This document shows positions 13,300 through 14,751 of a DNA stretch of 14,751 nucleotides, piece after piece (the stretch's first letter is position 1; the number at the start of each line of letters is the position of its first letter). Origin of the DNA: Firmicutes bacterium AF25-13AC (GTDB lineage Bacteria > Bacillota > Clostridia > Lachnospirales > Lachnospiraceae); the NCBI GenBank assembly GCA_003478935.1, contig QUFP01000061.1:1-14751 (forward strand). The letters run 5' to 3'. A program made the position numbers and the translations under genes. The notes under the pieces were generated by a model that was given only the letters and a program-made list of their open reading frames with translations, did not search any database and was not told the origin of the DNA.

Positions 13300-14202
13300 G
13301 TGTCTGGAATAAAGCTATTGTTAATTTTAGTTATCGCAGTCTTGATAGTAGTGCTTTTCAAATATGTGCAAATCAAAAGACAAATCCGTAACCTATCGAA
13401 ACAAATGACCGATCTTACAACTGGAAAATCGGAAAAGATGCTGGACATCTCTCTTGTTGATAAAGATATAGAACAACTGGCCGCAGTATTAAACCAGTAT
13501 AATGAAAAGCAAAGACAGTCCATTGCAAGCACATTACGGCACGAAATGTATTTGAAAGAGTCCATTGTTAATATTTCACATGACTTGCGTACCCCTCTGA
13601 CGGTAATACTTGGCCATGTACAATTATTAAAAAAGGAGAATTTATCAGCAGGTCAAACACAGCGTATAGAAACCATTTTTAATAAAGCAGAAAGAATGAA
13701 AGAGCTGATACAAACCTTTTACGATCTTTCTGTAATAGACGCAAAAGAAGTAACTCCTGTGCGTGAAGATTTCAACTTAACAAATTTGCTGATAAATCTT
13801 ATCACAGAGAACGCCCCAGCATTGGAAGCAAAAGGCATATCTCCTGTAATTGGTCTGCCAGATCATTCCGTTTATCTCCATTCGGACTATGGTATGGTAG
13901 AACGTATTTTTCAAAATCTTATTATAAATGCTATTCGATATTCCTCTGGCTCGATTAAAATTGATTTGAAGCAAGGCAAAGAAAAGAGTGCTATTTTTAT
14001 CATTGAAAATCCCATTGATAGTAAGGTGGAAATAGACCCAAACCGACTATTTGAAAGATTTTATACCGGGGACAAATCAAGGCATAATAGCGGTACAGGA
14101 GTGGGGCTTGCTGTGGTAAAACTATTAACTGACAAGCTCGGCGGCAATGTGTTCGCTAAAATTGAAAATGATACACTAACCATTTCATTGGAAATCAAAT
14201 AA
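13300..14202 (+). CDS. Sensor histidine kinase of the peptide-resistance cassette
   Basis: A 300-residue protein with one N-terminal membrane helix (about residues 4-21) and no extracellular sensor domain. A short linker leads to the HisKA domain with phospho-acceptor His94 in 'NISHDLRTPLTVI'. The ATPase domain has the N-box 'QNLIINAIRYS', the F-box 'LFERFYTGD' and the G-box 'GTGVGLAVVKLL', all intact. Lack of a sensor domain suggests it senses through the neighbouring transporter or within the membrane, as Bce- and Cpr-type kinases do. The GTG at 13300 follows AAGGAGG at 13290-13296, a short 3-base gap; a TTG at 13318 is an alternative. It should phosphorylate the regulator at 10153. Confidence 0.9.
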   Translation: MSGIKLLLILVIAVLIVVLFKYVQIKRQIRNLSKQMTDLTTGKSEKMLDISLVDKDIEQLAAVLNQYNEKQRQSIASTLRHEMYLKESIVNISHDLRTPLTVILGHVQLLKKENLSAGQTQRIETIFNKAERMKELIQTFYDLSVIDAKEVTPVREDFNLTNLLINLITENAPALEAKGISPVIGLPDHSVYLHSDYGMVERIFQNLIINAIRYSSGSIKIDLKQGKEKSAIFIIENPIDSKVEIDPNRLFERFYTGDKSRHNSGTGVGLAVVKLLTDKLGGNVFAKIENDTLTISLEIK

Positions 14203-14399
14203 ACAGTATTGTTTCAACTGCCGGGCGACGGCAAAGAAAAAAAGCCGTCGTACAGCAGCCCTTTTGACACGCCCATAAAGCCGCCATGCTGATATACCCT
14301 GTTTTTCCAAAGCATAATTTCTTAAAAAAGCCTGTATCCAACAGGGGGCGACGCAACCGGCCCCGGCCTCTCACTCTCCCGCAGATCGGGGGTGAGAAG
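14203..14399. other. Leader of the sigma-like gene
   Basis: Apart from the hairpin above, TCTCAC (14369-14374) can pair with GTGAGA (14392-14397), and CCC (14378-14380) with GGG (14388-14390). This encloses the ribosome binding site GGGGGTGAG of the next gene, so it may limit its translation. No gene is visible. Confidence 0.35.
14225..14251 (+). terminator. Possible terminator of the transporter-kinase operon
   Basis: CGACGGC (14226-14232) and GCCGTCG (14244-14250) form a 7-bp GC-rich stem with an A-rich loop. No T-run follows, so termination would be weak. Confidence 0.35.
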
Positions 14400-14630
14400 A
14401 TGAAGTACACTCCTGATGGTTATGGAGAACGCTGCCGGTTTGACGCTTTCTGCAAAACCGTTCTCCGCAACGAGGCCAGAACCCACCTGCGGGATTTGGG
14501 CCGCCAGCGGAACCGGGAAATCGAGTTCAGCGCCTTATCGCAGCAAGAAATGGACAAGCTCTGCACAGTAGACGAATACCCAAGTGACAGCTTCCTATTC
14601 ACAGCCTATGGCTATGCCTTACATATTGAG
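14400..14630 (+). pseudogene. Sigma-70-like protein of a conjugative transposon, cut by an IS3 element
   Basis: The ATG at 14400 follows GGGGGTGAG. The 77 native codons begin 'MKYTPDGYGERCRFDAFCKT', then an Arg/Glu-rich helix and 'YPSDSFLFTAYGYALHIE'. As I remember it, this is the N-terminal half of the ~140-residue sigma-70-family/region-4 proteins of Tn916- and Tn1549-like elements. The DNA-binding half that should follow is separated by the insertion-sequence end at 14631; the frame stops in insertion sequence at 14646-14648. Whether the remainder lies beyond the element is outside the window. The GC-rich composition matches the backbone piece at 9230-9990, so both probably come from one element whose cargo is the 10153-14202 cassette. 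Confidence 0.8.
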
Positions 14631-14751
14631 CCGACCCCCAAAAGTTAGACCAAGAATCTAACACTTGGGAGGTTGCTTTTATGATTAAATATAGTTTTGA
14701 ACAAAAGAAGGCACTCGTTACTGCCTATCTGAATGGTGAAGGCGGAATACG
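14631..14751 (+). mobile_element. Left end of an IS3-family element (IS150 group)
   Basis: The end sequence CGACCCCCAAAAGTTAGA at 14632 closely matches the TGACCCCCAAAAGTTAGA terminal repeat typical of the IS150 group. An imperfect inverted copy (TCTAACACTTGGG) lies just inside. The OrfA start follows at 14681. The element runs off the window edge. Confidence 0.85.
14681..14751 (+). CDS. Transposase OrfA, N-terminal part (partial at window edge)
   Basis: The ATG at 14681 has GGGAGG at 14668-14673. The 23 codons in view (MIKYSFEQKKALVTAYLNGE onward) are the first helix of the helix-turn-helix domain of an IS3-family OrfA, which binds the element's ends. The rest, and OrfB, lie outside the window. 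OrfAB is normally made by -1 frameshifting; that site is not visible here. Confidence 0.85.
   Translation, partial: MIKYSFEQKKALVTAYLNGEGGI

Noticed and set aside
1..14751. tRNA, rRNA, riboswitch or CRISPR array
   Set aside because: None of the conserved sequence patterns was recognised on either strand by reading; a covariance-model search was not possible.

Overview
The window looks like an accessory, heavily rearranged stretch of a low-to-mid GC Firmicutes genome, most likely a gut Clostridia (Lachnospiraceae/Ruminococcaceae type). Reasons: strong AGGAGG ribosome binding sites, BcrA/FtsX-type peptide-resistance transporters with OmpR-type regulators, backbone pieces of Tn916/Tn1549-like conjugative transposons (an XRE regulator tail, an HTH_16-type small protein, a sigma-70-like protein), and several IS3-family pieces. 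By eye, composition changes sharply: GC-rich backbone at about 9230-9990 and 14340-14630, AT-rich cargo elsewhere. This is a mosaic of mobile elements rather than core chromosome.

Layout. 1-110: tail and right end of an IS3-family element, abutting a 5'-truncated FtsX-family permease (111-1136) with a terminator. 1186-1795: two possible BceR-like boxes and a BcrA-type ABC ATPase cut short at about 1694. 1763-3920: a compact self-contained operon with its own promoter, palindromic operator and terminator: MarR regulator, a DUF5131-like radical SAM protein and an SPL-like radical SAM protein. This matches what I remember being annotated as the 'radical SAM mobile pair' system, whose function is unknown; it is the most interesting system here. 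4150-5983: divergent LysR regulator and metallo-beta-lactamase-fold hydrolase sharing a control region with an operator-like palindrome. 5984-6600: decayed insertion-sequence ends, a terminator and a small two-helix membrane protein. 6603-8367: an MFS transporter fragment and an adenosine-deaminase-like gene broken by a frameshift. 8711-8866: a small minus-strand ORF. 9018-9146: a response-regulator fragment cut by the same junction sequence as the ABC gene at 1694. 9203-9770: conjugative-transposon backbone (truncated XRE gene, HTH_16 gene). 10060-14202: an intact response regulator - ABC ATPase - two ABC-2 permeases - histidine kinase cassette, resembling the CprABCK/lantibiotic-immunity type. 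14400-14751: a sigma-70-like conjugative-transposon gene interrupted by the start of an IS3-family element of the IS150 group.

How the parts work together. The intact 10153-14202 cassette should sense and pump out or detoxify cationic peptide antibiotics at the membrane; the broken FtsX, ABC and response-regulator pieces look like the wreckage of similar cassettes. The MarR-radical SAM operon should be de-repressed by an unknown ligand or stress and make two cytosolic Fe-S enzymes at a fixed ratio through overlapping, coupled genes. LysR probably controls the divergent hydrolase. Repeated short sequences at the breakpoints of truncated genes suggest that insertion sequences, and recombination between them, built the region. 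All family assignments are from reading the translations; no database search was run.
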